A stretch of DNA of 64,000 nucleotides, from positions 124,001-188,000 of the forward strand of contig NZ_LVLC01000001.1 in assembly GCF_002092855.1 (NCBI RefSeq), read 5' to 3'. This DNA comes from Campylobacter concisus (lineage in GTDB: Bacteria > Campylobacterota > Campylobacteria > Campylobacterales > Campylobacteraceae). The translations under genes were made by a program, and so were the position numbers. This document shows positions 46,895 through 55,963 of the stretch, one piece after another. Positions within the stretch are counted from its first letter, which is position 1, and each line of letters opens with the position of its first letter. Under the pieces are notes generated by a model. The model did no database searches, was not told the origin of the DNA, and saw only the letters and a program-made list of their open reading frames with translations.

Positions 46895-47395
46895 ATGCCT
46901 ATAGAAAGAGAATATGGCGTTGATGAGAACGCATTTTTAGTTTCAAAAACGGATACAAAAGGAAGGATTACTTATTGCAACGAGCCTTTTTTAAATATCG
47001 TAGGAGTAAAACAAGGTGATCTCTTGGGAAAACCGCACAATATAATAAGGCACACTGATATGCCAAGAGTTATTTTCAAGCTACTTTGGGAACGCATACA
47101 AAATAAAGAGGAAATTTTTGCCTTTATTAAAAATAAAACTCTCAATGGTGGATTTTACTGGGTATTTGGCAATATCACAGCCTCGCTTGATCAGCAAGAT
47201 AATATCGTTGGCTACTATTCTGTTAGACGTAAGCCAAACGCAAAAGCGATAGAGACCATAAAACCACTTTATGCAAAATTACTTGAGCTAGAACGAGATG
47301 GCGGTATTGAAGCGTCTAAAAAATATTTATTAAAATTCTTAGAAGAAAAATCAACAAGCTATGATGAATTTATAAACAACTTACAAAGGTTCTAG
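46895..47395 (+). CDS. PAS-domain sensor protein (Aer/CetB-like)
   Basis: A 166-residue soluble protein that is mainly one PAS domain of the Aer type: [18 protein letters not shown], then RHTDMP (52-57), Trp65, and [11 protein letters not shown]...[10 protein letters not shown]. The Arg-His-x-Asp and Trp pattern matches the FAD-binding pocket of Aer and CetB, so it probably senses redox state or energy. A C-terminal helical tail follows. In Campylobacter, CetB works with the chemoreceptor CetA in energy taxis; here the next gene, two bases on, encodes a chemoreceptor. It starts 21 bases after ctsF, with AAAGGAG upstream. Confidence 0.85.
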   Translation: MPIEREYGVDENAFLVSKTDTKGRITYCNEPFLNIVGVKQGDLLGKPHNIIRHTDMPRVIFKLLWERIQNKEEIFAFIKNKTLNGGFYWVFGNITASLDQQDNIVGYYSVRRKPNAKAIETIKPLYAKLLELERDGGIEASKKYLLKFLEEKSTSYDEFINNLQRF

Positions 47396-47397
47396 AT

Positions 47398-48657
47398 ATG
47401 TTTAAGAAAAAATCAAATGCAATAAATGAGATTTTAAGTGTTGTCAAATCGGCAAGCAATGGCATACTAGAGCCTCGCATTGTAAATGTTGGAGAAAAGG
47501 ACGAGATGTATGAAGTCGCCCTTGGCATAAATGATCTATTAGATCAGGTTGAGGCGCTTCAACGTGAAATTTCAACCTCAGTCCAAGCTGCACAAAACTC
47601 AAAAACATATAGAAATATATTTGTAGAAGGGTTTAGGGGTTTATTTAAACGAAATGCCATATCTATGAGCAAGGGTGTCACAGGTATAAAAGACGGCCAA
47701 AAAAGCAAGGTTAGAGGTCTTCTATCAAGCGAGCTTGACAAACTTGGAAACGGTATAAATGGTATAAATTATGTAAGAGATGATCTAAATGAAAGTATCA
47801 AAAATTTAAGCCAAACAGCAACAGATGCTAAACAAACTGCACAAACAGCAAAAGAAAATATGTCTAATATCGCCGAGCTTAGTCAAAATATGGGAGAGCT
47901 TGATGGTCTAGTACAAAGCTGCTCGAATGCTACTGGCATGCTAAGCACTAGGGCTTCTGAAATAAGCTCTGTTTTAAATTTAATAAAAGATATTGCCGAT
48001 CAGACAAATCTACTTGCTCTTAACGCCGCCATTGAAGCTGCTCGTGCAGGAGAGCACGGACGTGGTTTTGCGGTAGTCGCTGATGAGGTAAGAAAGCTAG
48101 CCGAAAACACACAAAAAGCCGCAAGCGACATAGAAGTCAATATAAAAACACTCCAGCAAGAGGTAAATGATATCGATGAAAATTCTAAAAAAATCGATGA
48201 AATTTCTAAGCTAACGACACAAAATGTAGAAAATTTCAAAAAGGTATTGAGCGAGTTTAATGCAAACGCACAAAATACTGCTCAAACATCAAAATATGTC
48301 GAAAATAAAACCTTTGCTATAATCGCAAAAATTTCGCAAATCGCTTACAAAACTAAAGTGTACTCTGACCTTATAAACGAGCAAGGATATAGTGAGGAAA
48401 TACGTGATTTAGCGCAAAGTCTGCTAGATTGGTATGAGAACGAGAGTATAAGCGAACACAAGCAAAATAAAAATTTTGATAAGTCAAAAGAGCTTGCAAC
48501 GTCGCTAAATAATGAAATCAAACTCTTGCTCGAGAAGTCAGCCTCTGGTTACAACGAACAAAATTTAAATTATTTTGTTGATAAGTCTAAAAAAATAGAA
48601 GATCTAAGCGAGCAAATTTTTACTTCGTATAACGAAATTTTTAAAGATAAAAACTAA
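47398..48657 (+). CDS. Cytoplasmic methyl-accepting chemotaxis protein
   Basis: A 419-residue chemoreceptor without any membrane helix. The N-terminal ~75 residues resemble a HAMP-like/coiled-coil input segment, then comes the signalling hairpin with the ultra-conserved tip [38 protein letters not shown] (about 200-237, which docks CheA and CheW). Residues ~304-370 look like a CZB-type zinc domain in which the zinc ligands have been replaced. It is two bases after the PAS gene, so PAS protein and receptor likely act as a split Aer. No ligand-binding domain of its own. Confidence 0.88.
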   Translation: MFKKKSNAINEILSVVKSASNGILEPRIVNVGEKDEMYEVALGINDLLDQVEALQREISTSVQAAQNSKTYRNIFVEGFRGLFKRNAISMSKGVTGIKDGQKSKVRGLLSSELDKLGNGINGINYVRDDLNESIKNLSQTATDAKQTAQTAKENMSNIAELSQNMGELDGLVQSCSNATGMLSTRASEISSVLNLIKDIADQTNLLALNAAIEAARAGEHGRGFAVVADEVRKLAENTQKAASDIEVNIKTLQQEVNDIDENSKKIDEISKLTTQNVENFKKVLSEFNANAQNTAQTSKYVENKTFAIIAKISQIAYKTKVYSDLINEQGYSEEIRDLAQSLLDWYENESISEHKQNKNFDKSKELATSLNNEIKLLLEKSASGYNEQNLNYFVDKSKKIEDLSEQIFTSYNEIFKDKN

Positions 48658-48661
48658 AGTG

Positions 48662-49162
48662 TTAAATTATCTTTGATGTTTTTTTTGGGTGGTCAAAAAA
48701 TAACGCTTTTGCACCACCCTCTTTTAACTCACTAAATTTACATCCAAACTCAACGCAAAATATTCCAGAAGTTGGGATATTGTCTATTGATGAATCGCTT
48801 AAATACTCGCAAATTTCGGTAATGCTCGGGTTATGTGTGATGATAAAAATTTCATCCAAACTCTCATCTATATTTTTGACAAATTTTAAAAGATCTTCAA
48901 AGCTTATATCATAAAGCTCATCTATAAGACTGGTCTCTTCTTTAAATTTTAAAGTTTTAGCGATAATCTTTGCTGTTTGCTCGCACCTTTTGGCACTACT
49001 AGAAAAGATAGCCCCTGGCATCACATCATACATTTTTAGTCTATTTGCCATAAATTTAGCGTCCTCTTTGCCTTTTTGACTAAGCTCCCTTAAAGCATCT
49101 TTAGCTCCGTCCTTATTCTCATCAACCGCTTTTGAATGTCTTATGAAATAAATTTTACTCAC
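48662..49162 (-). CDS. SixA-like histidine phosphatase
   Basis: A 166-residue histidine-phosphatase family protein. The catalytic motif is RHSKAV (His9; the usual RHG has Ser), with a second His in ITHNPS. The GTG at 49162 is chosen for its strong AAGGAGAGATA and its one-base overlap with the preceding TAG. SixA removes phosphate from phosphohistidine in phosphorelay or PTS proteins; substrate here unknown. Convergent with the chemoreceptor gene, only four bases apart, with no obvious terminator. Confidence 0.85.
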   Translation of the reverse strand: MSKIYFIRHSKAVDENKDGAKDALRELSQKGKEDAKFMANRLKMYDVMPGAIFSSSAKRCEQTAKIIAKTLKFKEETSLIDELYDISFEDLLKFVKNIDESLDEIFIITHNPSITEICEYLSDSSIDNIPTSGIFCVEFGCKFSELKEGGAKALFFDHPKKTSKII

Positions 49163-49971
49163 TATCTCTCCTTTGAGAAATTCTTTATCAAGCAAAGCTC
49201 TTCTTTGCTAAATCCAGCTTTTAAGCGATCTTGCTCATTGATCTCTCTAACATTTTTAAATGAATTTGGATATAAACTTAAGATAATGTCAAAGTAGCTA
49301 TTTTCGTCAATGTCCTCTTTTTTGCAAGCAAATTTAAACCACTTATCGCCTTTATAAACATGAGAGACTTCCTCCTTTAAGATGACTTTCAGGCACTCAA
49401 TGAGCTCTTCATTTCCACCCTCGCCTTCAAGCCTTTTTATAATATGAGCGTTTGCATCAAGCCCATTTGCCTCCATATATCTTGGCAGTAGCGCCATACG
49501 GCTAGTTAGACTACTTGAAGTCTTTTGAAGTGCGATAAAAAGTCCATCATGTACACTTAGCTCGCCGTATCTACCGCCTTGTTTTAAGAGCAAATTTTCT
49601 ATCATACAAAAGTGTCTGATCTCATCTTCAGCCACTTCTAGCCAGTCTTCATAAAATTCTCTTGGCAAATTTCTAAATCTATAACAAGCATCAAGCGCGA
49701 TGTCAATAGCACTAAATTCAATATGAGCTACCGAATGGATAAAATTTAAATTTTTATCCTTTGGCTTTACTTTTTTGTTTAGCTCTTTCATGCTAACTAC
49801 TTCACAAAATTTTGCATAGCTAGGTGTTATTAACTCATTTGGTTTAGAGCTTTCACAAAAATTTATATTAAAATCTCGTTTAAATTTCTCATAAAATAGC
49901 TCAAATTTTAAAAATTTAAGCCCAATCTCGCCTTCATTTAAAATTTCCCAAATTTCATCATAAAAATTCAT
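49162..49971 (-). CDS. DUF455 ferritin-like protein
   Basis: A 269-residue protein of the DUF455 family, a ferritin-like four-helix fold. The likely di-metal ligands are in HIEFSAIDIALDA, EDEIRHF and EEVSHVYKGDKWF (Glu and His of the ExxH type), so an iron or di-iron oxygen-dependent activity is plausible, as in the related MiaE tRNA hydroxylase. No signal peptide. Its stop overlaps the phosphatase start, so they form an operon. Biological role unknown. Confidence 0.85.
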   Translation of the reverse strand: MNFYDEIWEILNEGEIGLKFLKFELFYEKFKRDFNINFCESSKPNELITPSYAKFCEVVSMKELNKKVKPKDKNLNFIHSVAHIEFSAIDIALDACYRFRNLPREFYEDWLEVAEDEIRHFCMIENLLLKQGGRYGELSVHDGLFIALQKTSSSLTSRMALLPRYMEANGLDANAHIIKRLEGEGGNEELIECLKVILKEEVSHVYKGDKWFKFACKKEDIDENSYFDIILSLYPNSFKNVREINEQDRLKAGFSKEELCLIKNFSKER

Positions 49972-50079
49972 ATTTTCTCTTTATTTAAATCTGTATTTAC
50001 GAATGTAAATTTATATAAATAATGCTTAAAATTTGAGCCTAGTATTTGTTTTAAAAGGTTTTTAATAAAAATTTCTGAT

Positions 50080-50760
50080 TTATTTTGCTTTGCCATATCC
50101 AGCAAATCTATTTGCTGCTAAGCAACTTGAGTTTGAACATCTTACAAGGTAGCTATTTATCTCTTGATTTCCTTTTAGATGCACATTTTTTTGTTTTAGA
50201 TTCATATAGCTATGAATTATCTTTCCGCCAGAATTATGTATAAATTTTACTGTCTCATCGCCAAGGACAGCCGTAACTATGCCAACATGAGTGATATTTT
50301 TCTTATCTTTATTTTTCTGAACACCCTTGCCAAGAGTATTTGAGAAAAATACAAGATCACCTATTTTTAGATTTTTATGAGTAATTAAATTTTTACTTTC
50401 ATAAAAATTATAGATCGCTTTTGACTTTCTACCGCCATTATCGTAGTAGCGATTTATTGTCTTTTCATCAAAATACATATTTTGATACTTTGCATTTACG
50501 ATAGAAACAAATCCTGAGCAATCACCGCCAGCTCTTGTATTTAGGTATTTTTTAAAAAAAGAACCAAATTTTTTATCTTCTCTATCATTATCTTCATCTA
50601 TGATTTCACCAATCATTTGCTCACTAAAATCAACACTTGAAGTTACGGTTTGATTTGTTTCATTTTGCGGAGTTGTCGGTTGATTAGAAGTAAAAGAACA
50701 ACCTGTAAAAAATATAATGCTAAGAATAAAAAAGATTTTTTTATTTATTGAATTTGACAT
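50080..50760 (-). CDS. NlpC/P60-family cell-wall hydrolase lipoprotein
   Basis: A 226-residue lipoprotein from the ATG at 50760: lipobox FTGC with acylated Cys21. The NlpC/P60 catalytic Cys81 (GGDCSGF) and His (THVGIV), followed by a polar residue region (HNSGGKIIHSY), fit a peptidoglycan endopeptidase that cuts stem peptides. About 50 mostly polar residues link the lipid anchor to the domain. Two more cysteines lie at the end (RCSNSSCL). It is divergent from murA. The ribosome binding site is weak (GGAT). Confidence 0.82.
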   Translation of the reverse strand: MSNSINKKIFFILSIIFFTGCSFTSNQPTTPQNETNQTVTSSVDFSEQMIGEIIDEDNDREDKKFGSFFKKYLNTRAGGDCSGFVSIVNAKYQNMYFDEKTINRYYDNGGRKSKAIYNFYESKNLITHKNLKIGDLVFFSNTLGKGVQKNKDKKNITHVGIVTAVLGDETVKFIHNSGGKIIHSYMNLKQKNVHLKGNQEINSYLVRCSNSSCLAANRFAGYGKAK

Positions 50761-50857
50761 ATTTATATCCAAAATTTTAGTGTTTGCAATTTTAACTTTT
50801 AAACGTAAATGAACCGGAAATAGTGCTTTGCTTTCTTTATTCTAAGTTAAAAAGCAA

Positions 50858-50863
50858 TATAAT
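50858..50863 (+). promoter_or_regulatory. -10 element upstream of murA
   Basis: A consensus TATAAT at 50858-50863, 37 bases before the murA start, preceded by T-rich stretches and followed by AAGG as ribosome binding site. This fits a Campylobacter sigma-70 promoter for murA and moeA. Confidence 0.55.
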
Positions 50864-50899
50864 ATCGGCAAAAAATATATTTTCTTAAGGCAAAAAATA

Positions 50900-52168
50900 A
50901 TGATGCACTATTTAAAGATAAAAGGAAATGCCAAATTAAGTGGCGAAGTAAAAATAAGCGGTGCCAAAAATGCTGCTCTACCGATCATCGCCCTAACCTT
51001 ACTTGCAAAAAAAAGTGTAAATTTAACAAATATCCCAAATGTCGCTGATATAAAAACGCTTTGCCAACTGCTAACTAATCTAGGAGCAAAGTGTGAATTT
51101 AAAGATAAAAATTCACTAAGCATAGACACAAGTGGTGTAAGCTCAACTACTGCAAATTACGATATCGTTAGAAAGATGAGAGCATCGATCTTAACGCTTG
51201 GACCGCTTCTTGCACGCTTTGGTCACTGCGAAGTGAGCCTACCTGGAGGATGTGCGATCGGACAAAGACCTATCGATCTGCATCTAAATGCACTCGAAAA
51301 AATGGGCGCAAATATAGAAATAAAGCAAGGCTACGTCGTCGCAACAGCACCAAATGGCCTAAAAGGCGCAAAGATTGTTTTTGATAAGATCACCGTAACT
51401 GGCAGTGAAAATATCATCATGGCTGCAGCTCTAGCGCACGGTACGACAGAGCTTTTTAACGTAGCGCTTGAGCCTGAAGTGGTGCAAATTTGTGAAATTT
51501 TGGCTAAGAGTGGCGTTAAAATAGAAGGCATCGGCACAAGTGAACTAAAGATAACCGGGAGCGGCCAAAAATTACTTGAAATTTGCGATATCGAGGTCAT
51601 CCCTGATAGGATCGAGGCTGGCACATACCTTTGTGCTGGAGCTATAACAAATAGCAAAATTTCGGTAACAAAGGCAAATGCAGCTCATATGACGGCTATT
51701 TTAAATAAATTTGAAGAGATGGGCTTTGGTATCGAAGTAGACGGCGATAAGATCACGATATTGCCAGCAAAAGAGATAAAACCAGTGGAGATAAGAACCA
51801 CCGAGTATCCGGGCTTTCCAACAGATATGCAAGCTCAATTTATGGCGCTTTGCCTTGCAGCAAATGGCGTTAGCACGATAGATGAGAGGCTTTTTGAAAA
51901 CCGCTTTATGCACGTTAGTGAGCTTGCTAGAATGGGAGCGGATATTAAATTAAATGGACATATTGCAAGTGTTTATGCACCAGCTAAGCTAAATGCAGCC
52001 GATGTGATGGCGACAGATCTTAGAGCTAGCTCAGCGCTGATACTAGCTGCTCTTATAGCAAATGGCGAAAGCTTGGTACATAGAATTTATCACCTTGATA
52101 GAGGATATGAAAATTTAGAAGAGAAATTTCAAGGCCTTGGTGCAAATATTACTAGGCTTGAGGAGTAA
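50900..52168 (+). CDS. murA: UDP-N-acetylglucosamine 1-carboxyvinyltransferase MurA
   Basis: First committed enzyme of peptidoglycan precursor synthesis, adding enolpyruvate from PEP to UDP-GlcNAc. The reactive Cys118 is in [15 protein letters not shown], so the enzyme is of the fosfomycin-sensitive type (Cys, not Asp). Also seen: Lys-Asn of GAKNAALP and the [14 protein letters not shown] block. Product 422 residues. Start at 50900, with a second ATG directly after it also possible. moeA follows after two bases. Confidence 0.95.
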   Translation: MMHYLKIKGNAKLSGEVKISGAKNAALPIIALTLLAKKSVNLTNIPNVADIKTLCQLLTNLGAKCEFKDKNSLSIDTSGVSSTTANYDIVRKMRASILTLGPLLARFGHCEVSLPGGCAIGQRPIDLHLNALEKMGANIEIKQGYVVATAPNGLKGAKIVFDKITVTGSENIIMAAALAHGTTELFNVALEPEVVQICEILAKSGVKIEGIGTSELKITGSGQKLLEICDIEVIPDRIEAGTYLCAGAITNSKISVTKANAAHMTAILNKFEEMGFGIEVDGDKITILPAKEIKPVEIRTTEYPGFPTDMQAQFMALCLAANGVSTIDERLFENRFMHVSELARMGADIKLNGHIASVYAPAKLNAADVMATDLRASSALILAALIANGESLVHRIYHLDRGYENLEEKFQGLGANITRLEE

Positions 52169-52170
52169 AA

Positions 52171-53331
52171 ATGCTACTAAATGATGCATTAGATGCGCTT
52201 AAATTTAAGTTTAAACTAAAAACAGATAGTGAAATTTTGCCTATCAGCATGGCTCTTGGTAGAACATTGGCAAATGATGTAGTGGCAGTAAAAAATCTGC
52301 CATGTTTTGATAACTCAGCGCTTGATGGCTTTGCGGTTAAATTTGACGAGAAAGATAAACCTTATAAGATCATCGCAAGTGCCTTTGCAGGCGATAAAGA
52401 GCAGCTAGCTATCGGCAAAAACGAGTGCGTGAAGATAATGACAGGTGCAAAGATGCCAAAGGGTGCTGACACAATAATAAAGATTGAGGATTGTGTAGTT
52501 GATGGAAATTTTATAAAAGCACCAAATAATCTTAAAAAAGGTGATGGATATCGCTTTAAAGGCGAAGAGGTAAAGATTGGTGAAATTTTGCTAAAAAGTG
52601 GCGAGGTCTTAAACACTAGAGGCATAATGATGCTAGCAACACAGGGCATAAGTTTTATAAATGTTAAAAAACAGCCTAGTGTTGGAATTTATTCAAGTGG
52701 AAATGAGATCATCGAGCCTTGGCAAAGAGCAAGCGAGGATGAAATTTACAATGCAAATGCCTTTGGTATCGCTGCACTTTTAAGGTACATTGAGCAAGAT
52801 AGCTCATATCTTGGCATCATAAAAGATGAGCTAAGTGCTGTCAAACAGGCATTTCTAAATGCCACAAACTACGACATAGTTATCTGTTCTGGCGGAGCAA
52901 GCGCTGGTGAGGCTGACTATATGAAAATAGCTCTAAGTGAGCTTGGATACAATGAAATTTTTTCACATATTGATATAAGACCTGGCAAACCTTGCAAGGC
53001 TTATGAAAAAGATGGCAAACTTATTTTTGTCCTTCCTGGAAATCCAATGGCAGCTTATGTTTGCATGATGATGCTTGTTTTACCTCTTTTAAAAGAGGAT
53101 TGCTTTGTGATGCAAAATGCTACAAATGCGCAAAATTTAAAGGTAAAATCAGGTAGGATCAATACAATTTTTGGAAATATTGAAAATGATAAATTTATAG
53201 CAACAAATGGTGGAAAATACGGCTCTGGCATGATAGATCATATTTTAAAAAGCACTTTTATGTTTTTAACTAGCCCAGATCAAAGCGAAATTTTGCAAAA
53301 TAGTGAAATTTCTCTTATAAAACTTCCATAA
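52171..53331 (+). CDS. moeA: Molybdopterin molybdenumtransferase MoeA
   Basis: Inserts molybdate into adenylated molybdopterin to finish the molybdenum cofactor (386 residues). Family motifs are FDNSALDGFAVK near residue 45, MTGAKMPKGADTIIKIED, the SGGASAGEADYM mononucleotide-binding segment and the DIRPGKPCKAY...LPGNPMAAY block. Campylobacter relies on molybdoenzymes such as formate dehydrogenase and nitrate reductase. Starts two bases after murA. Confidence 0.94.
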   Translation: MLLNDALDALKFKFKLKTDSEILPISMALGRTLANDVVAVKNLPCFDNSALDGFAVKFDEKDKPYKIIASAFAGDKEQLAIGKNECVKIMTGAKMPKGADTIIKIEDCVVDGNFIKAPNNLKKGDGYRFKGEEVKIGEILLKSGEVLNTRGIMMLATQGISFINVKKQPSVGIYSSGNEIIEPWQRASEDEIYNANAFGIAALLRYIEQDSSYLGIIKDELSAVKQAFLNATNYDIVICSGGASAGEADYMKIALSELGYNEIFSHIDIRPGKPCKAYEKDGKLIFVLPGNPMAAYVCMMMLVLPLLKEDCFVMQNATNAQNLKVKSGRINTIFGNIENDKFIATNGGKYGSGMIDHILKSTFMFLTSPDQSEILQNSEISLIKLP

Positions 53332-53335
53332 AATC

Positions 53336-53364
53336 TTGACAAATGAAAAACAATCTGATAGAAT
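53336..53364 (+). promoter_or_regulatory. Consensus sigma-70 promoter of tRNA-Gly
   Basis: TTGACA (53336-53341), a 17-base spacer and TAGAAT (53359-53364): the best -35/-10 pair in the window. Transcription would begin near 53371, about 12 bases before the mature tRNA. The start of transcription is downstream of the only upstream ATG (53343) in the flgA frame, so that ATG cannot be used by this transcript. Confidence 0.85.
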
Positions 53365-53382
53365 GCGGACTTCATTTTAACT

Positions 53383-53457
53383 GCGGGAATAGCTCAGGGG
53401 TAGAGCACAACCTTGCCAAGGTTGGGGTCGCGAGTTCGAATCTCGTTTCCCGCTCCA
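53383..53457 (+). tRNA. tRNA-Gly (anticodon GCC)
   Basis: A complete 75-base cloverleaf: acceptor GCGGGAA/TTCCCGC, D arm GCTC/GAGC, anticodon stem CAACC/GGTTG with loop TTGCCAA (GCC at its centre), T arm GCGAG/CTCGT (one G-T) with TTCGAAT, discriminator T and encoded CCA. It decodes GGC and GGU. It has its own strong promoter and is directly joined to the flgA coding frame downstream with no spacer. Confidence 0.97.
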
Positions 53458-54329
53458 TCTTTTTTATACTCATTTTTTTATTTTCCACAAAACTTTTTGC
53501 AAATGAAGTCAGCATCTATCCGATGTATTGCGTTCTAAATGATCAAATTTCACTTAGTACTTTTGGCTTTGAAGGCGAAGACAATGAAATTTTAAACTTA
53601 GATGGCAAAAGAGCTGCCAAGATAGATAGCAAAAAGCTCTATGAAATTCTAACAGCAAATTTTAAAACATATAATGACAAAAGCGGTGGTAGCGTGGCTT
53701 TTGTGAAAAACTGCTCTATCATGGATGAAATTCAGATGCAATTTCTAAGAGAGATCAGCAACGAGTACCCAGGCATTAGTGTGAGCGATCTTAGCATCAG
53801 CCCACAAAACAAACTCCCTGCAAATTTCAAAGACTTAGTTTTTAAAAATATATTTTTAAACGATCAAAATAGCCAAAAAGGCGTCTTTAGAGCCTCATTT
53901 GAGGACGTTGATCTAAGCTTAAAGAGCCTTTATTTTAAATTTAGTTTTAATGCTAAAATGCCAGTTTTTATCGCTATAAATTCAATGAATACAAACCACA
54001 TTTTAAGCCTGCTTGACTACCAACCAACGATGATAGAGTTTAGCAAATGGCCAAAAGATGCGCTTTCTAGCTCAAATAACTTGGCTCTTATAACAAAAGT
54101 GCAGATAAAAAGCGGTGAAATTTTAACCAAGCGTCAGTTTAACGCCATAAGCTTAGTCAAAAAAGGTCAAATGCTAAATGCGGTTTTAAGCGAGGATGGC
54201 GTTAAGATAATAGCTGAAGTAAAGGCACTTGAGGATGGAAATTTAGGTGATATGATAAAGATAAGAACAAAAGATAATAAAATTTTACAGGCCACAGTTT
54301 CAGGCAAAGATGAGGCAGTGATAAGATGA
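53457..54329 (+). CDS. flgA: FlgA, flagellar basal-body P-ring assembly chaperone (start codon unclear)
   Basis: Periplasmic chaperone that helps FlgI polymerise into the P ring. The signal peptide core FFILIFLFSTKLFA, the N-terminal region and the C-terminal SAF domain (about the last 130 residues, LITKVQIKSGEILTKRQF) identify it, and the gene order flgA-ubiX-coaD is Campylobacter-like. The open frame passes through the whole tRNA-Gly gene: there is no ATG, GTG or TTG between tRNA and signal peptide, the nearest upstream ATG (53343) lies before the tRNA, and the next internal Met is beyond the signal peptide. An ATC (53457), ATA (53466) or ATT (53472) start is therefore implied, or a sequence error. 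The start given is the first possible one. Confidence 0.75.
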   Translation: MFFILIFLFSTKLFANEVSIYPMYCVLNDQISLSTFGFEGEDNEILNLDGKRAAKIDSKKLYEILTANFKTYNDKSGGSVAFVKNCSIMDEIQMQFLREISNEYPGISVSDLSISPQNKLPANFKDLVFKNIFLNDQNSQKGVFRASFEDVDLSLKSLYFKFSFNAKMPVFIAINSMNTNHILSLLDYQPTMIEFSKWPKDALSSSNNLALITKVQIKSGEILTKRQFNAISLVKKGQMLNAVLSEDGVKIIAEVKALEDGNLGDMIKIRTKDNKILQATVSGKDEAVIR

Positions 54330-54877
54330 AAAAGATAGTATTTGCAGCCACTGGAGCAAGCGGGGCTGGACTCTTTTTAAAGCTTGTCAAGGCTGCCAAA
54401 GATAGTTGCGAGGCGCATGTCATAGTTAGTAAAAATGCCTTAAAAGTCTTGAAGGCTGAAGAAAATTTGAAGCTAAATTTAGATGATCTTGGCGTAAAAA
54501 TTTATGATGATTTGGATCTTGGCGCAGGCCCAGCGTCAGGCTCATTTGGGACGGATGCTATGATCATAGCGCCCTGCTCTACCAACACGCTAGCAAAAGT
54601 TGCAAACGGCATAAGTGACACGCTCATCACAAGAGCTGCAAGTGTCGCACTAAAGGAGAGACAAAGGCTAGTTTTGGGTGTTAGAGAGATGCCATTTTCT
54701 GCGATCGCACTTTCACAGATGCAGTTTCTCTCATCTCTTGGAACTATCATCGCTCCGCCAGTTTTGGGCTACTACGCAGGTATAAAGAGCCTTCTTGATA
54801 TGGAAAATTTCGTCATCGGCAAGTGGCTTGATGCTTTAAAAATCGAAAATAATCTTTATAAAAGGTGGCAAATTTGA
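54326..54877 (+). CDS. ubiX: Flavin prenyltransferase UbiX
   Basis: Makes prenylated FMN, the cofactor of UbiD-type decarboxylases (ubiquinone or menaquinone-related reactions). 183 residues, flavoprotein fold with ATGASGAG at the start, GSFGTDAMIIAPCSTNTLAKVANGISDTLITRAA and the REMPFSAIALSQM block. Its ATG overlaps the flgA TGA. The stop overlaps the TTG start of coaD. Confidence 0.92.
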   Translation: MKKIVFAATGASGAGLFLKLVKAAKDSCEAHVIVSKNALKVLKAEENLKLNLDDLGVKIYDDLDLGAGPASGSFGTDAMIIAPCSTNTLAKVANGISDTLITRAASVALKERQRLVLGVREMPFSAIALSQMQFLSSLGTIIAPPVLGYYAGIKSLLDMENFVIGKWLDALKIENNLYKRWQI

Positions 54878-55344
54878 AAAAATCTTGCATCTATCCAGGG
54901 ACCTTTGATCCGATCACAAACGGCCATTTGGACGTTATCATAAGAGCTACAAAAATTTTTGACAAGGTAATCGTCGCAGTCGCAAAAAGTGACAGCAAAC
55001 AGCCGATGTTCGCACATGAAAAGCGCATAGAGATGGCAAAAGAGGCAGTTTGCGAGCTAAAAAACGTAAGCGTTCTTGGCTTTGATAACTTACTCGTTGA
55101 TTTTGCTAAATCACACGGCATAAACACCGTCATCAGAGGTCTTCGCGCGGTTAGTGACTTCGAGTATGAGCTACAAATAGGCTACGCAAACGCTGCACTT
55201 TGGGACGAATTTGAGACGGTTTATCTTATGCCAAGCTTAAATAACGCCTTTATTTCAAGCTCGATCGTCCGCTCAGTCTTGCGCCACGACGGCGATGTAA
55301 GCAATCTAGTGCCAGTAAAAATTCTAAAAAATTTAAAGGCGTAA
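54874..55344 (+). CDS. coaD: Phosphopantetheine adenylyltransferase CoaD
   Basis: Fourth step of coenzyme A synthesis (ATP plus 4'-phosphopantetheine gives dephospho-CoA). The TTG at 54874, overlapping the ubiX TGA, is chosen: AGGTGG lies at good distance and the protein then begins MKKSCIYPGTFDP, as the family does; a GTG nine bases earlier is less likely. The T/HxGH motif (NGHLD), RGLRAVSDFEYELQ and ISSSIVRS are present. Product 156 residues. Confidence 0.93.
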   Translation: MKKSCIYPGTFDPITNGHLDVIIRATKIFDKVIVAVAKSDSKQPMFAHEKRIEMAKEAVCELKNVSVLGFDNLLVDFAKSHGINTVIRGLRAVSDFEYELQIGYANAALWDEFETVYLMPSLNNAFISSSIVRSVLRHDGDVSNLVPVKILKNLKA

Positions 55345-55345
55345 A

Positions 55346-55933
55346 ATGTATGTTTTATTTGAAGGCATTGACGGCGTTGGCAAGAGCACGCAGATAGAAA
55401 TTTTAACTTCTAAATTTAGTGATGCCATCGTCACAAAAGAGCCAGGCGGCACGCAGCTTGGTGAAAATTTACGAGAAATTTTACTAAGCTCGAGCATAAA
55501 AATCGGCAAAAGGACTGAAATTTTACTCTTTTTGGCTGACAGAGCTGAGCATTTTGAAAAGTTAGTCGCTCCAAATTTAGGTAAGCTCATTTTAAGCGAT
55601 AGAGGCTTTATCTCAGGCATCGCCTACGCTTTAGCAAATGATGAAAACTTAGATGAAAGCGTGCTTTTAGAGCTTAATAAATTTGCACTAAATGATAAAT
55701 TTGCAGACAAGATCATCTTTTTTGAAGCAAGTGCTGAACTAATAAATGCACGGCTAAAAAATAGAGGCACAAGCGATAAGATCGAGGCTCGCGGTCTAGA
55801 GTATCTTTTAAAAGTGCAAAGCCTGATGAAACAAATTCTTATCAAAAATGGCTTTGAAACGCTTTTTATAGACGCATCTAAAAGCATAGAGCTAATTTCA
55901 AAAGAGATAGAAAATTTTATAAATTTTAAGTAA
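55346..55933 (+). CDS. tmk: Thymidylate kinase
   Basis: Phosphorylates dTMP to dTDP for DNA synthesis. P-loop FEGIDGVGKSTQ is near residue 5, the DR(G/Y) motif in DRGFISGIAYA follows, and the LID region lies around 135-150. Product 195 residues. Starts one base after coaD, so it is in the same message. Confidence 0.94.
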   Translation: MYVLFEGIDGVGKSTQIEILTSKFSDAIVTKEPGGTQLGENLREILLSSSIKIGKRTEILLFLADRAEHFEKLVAPNLGKLILSDRGFISGIAYALANDENLDESVLLELNKFALNDKFADKIIFFEASAELINARLKNRGTSDKIEARGLEYLLKVQSLMKQILIKNGFETLFIDASKSIELISKEIENFINFK

Positions 55934-55963
55934 AATCACAAAAAATAAAAAAAGGATAATGCG

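Noticed and set aside
53343-53456. ATG at 53343 as the flgA start
   Set aside because: It has no ribosome binding site, lies upstream of the predicted tRNA transcription start, and would put 38 tRNA-encoded residues ahead of the signal peptide.
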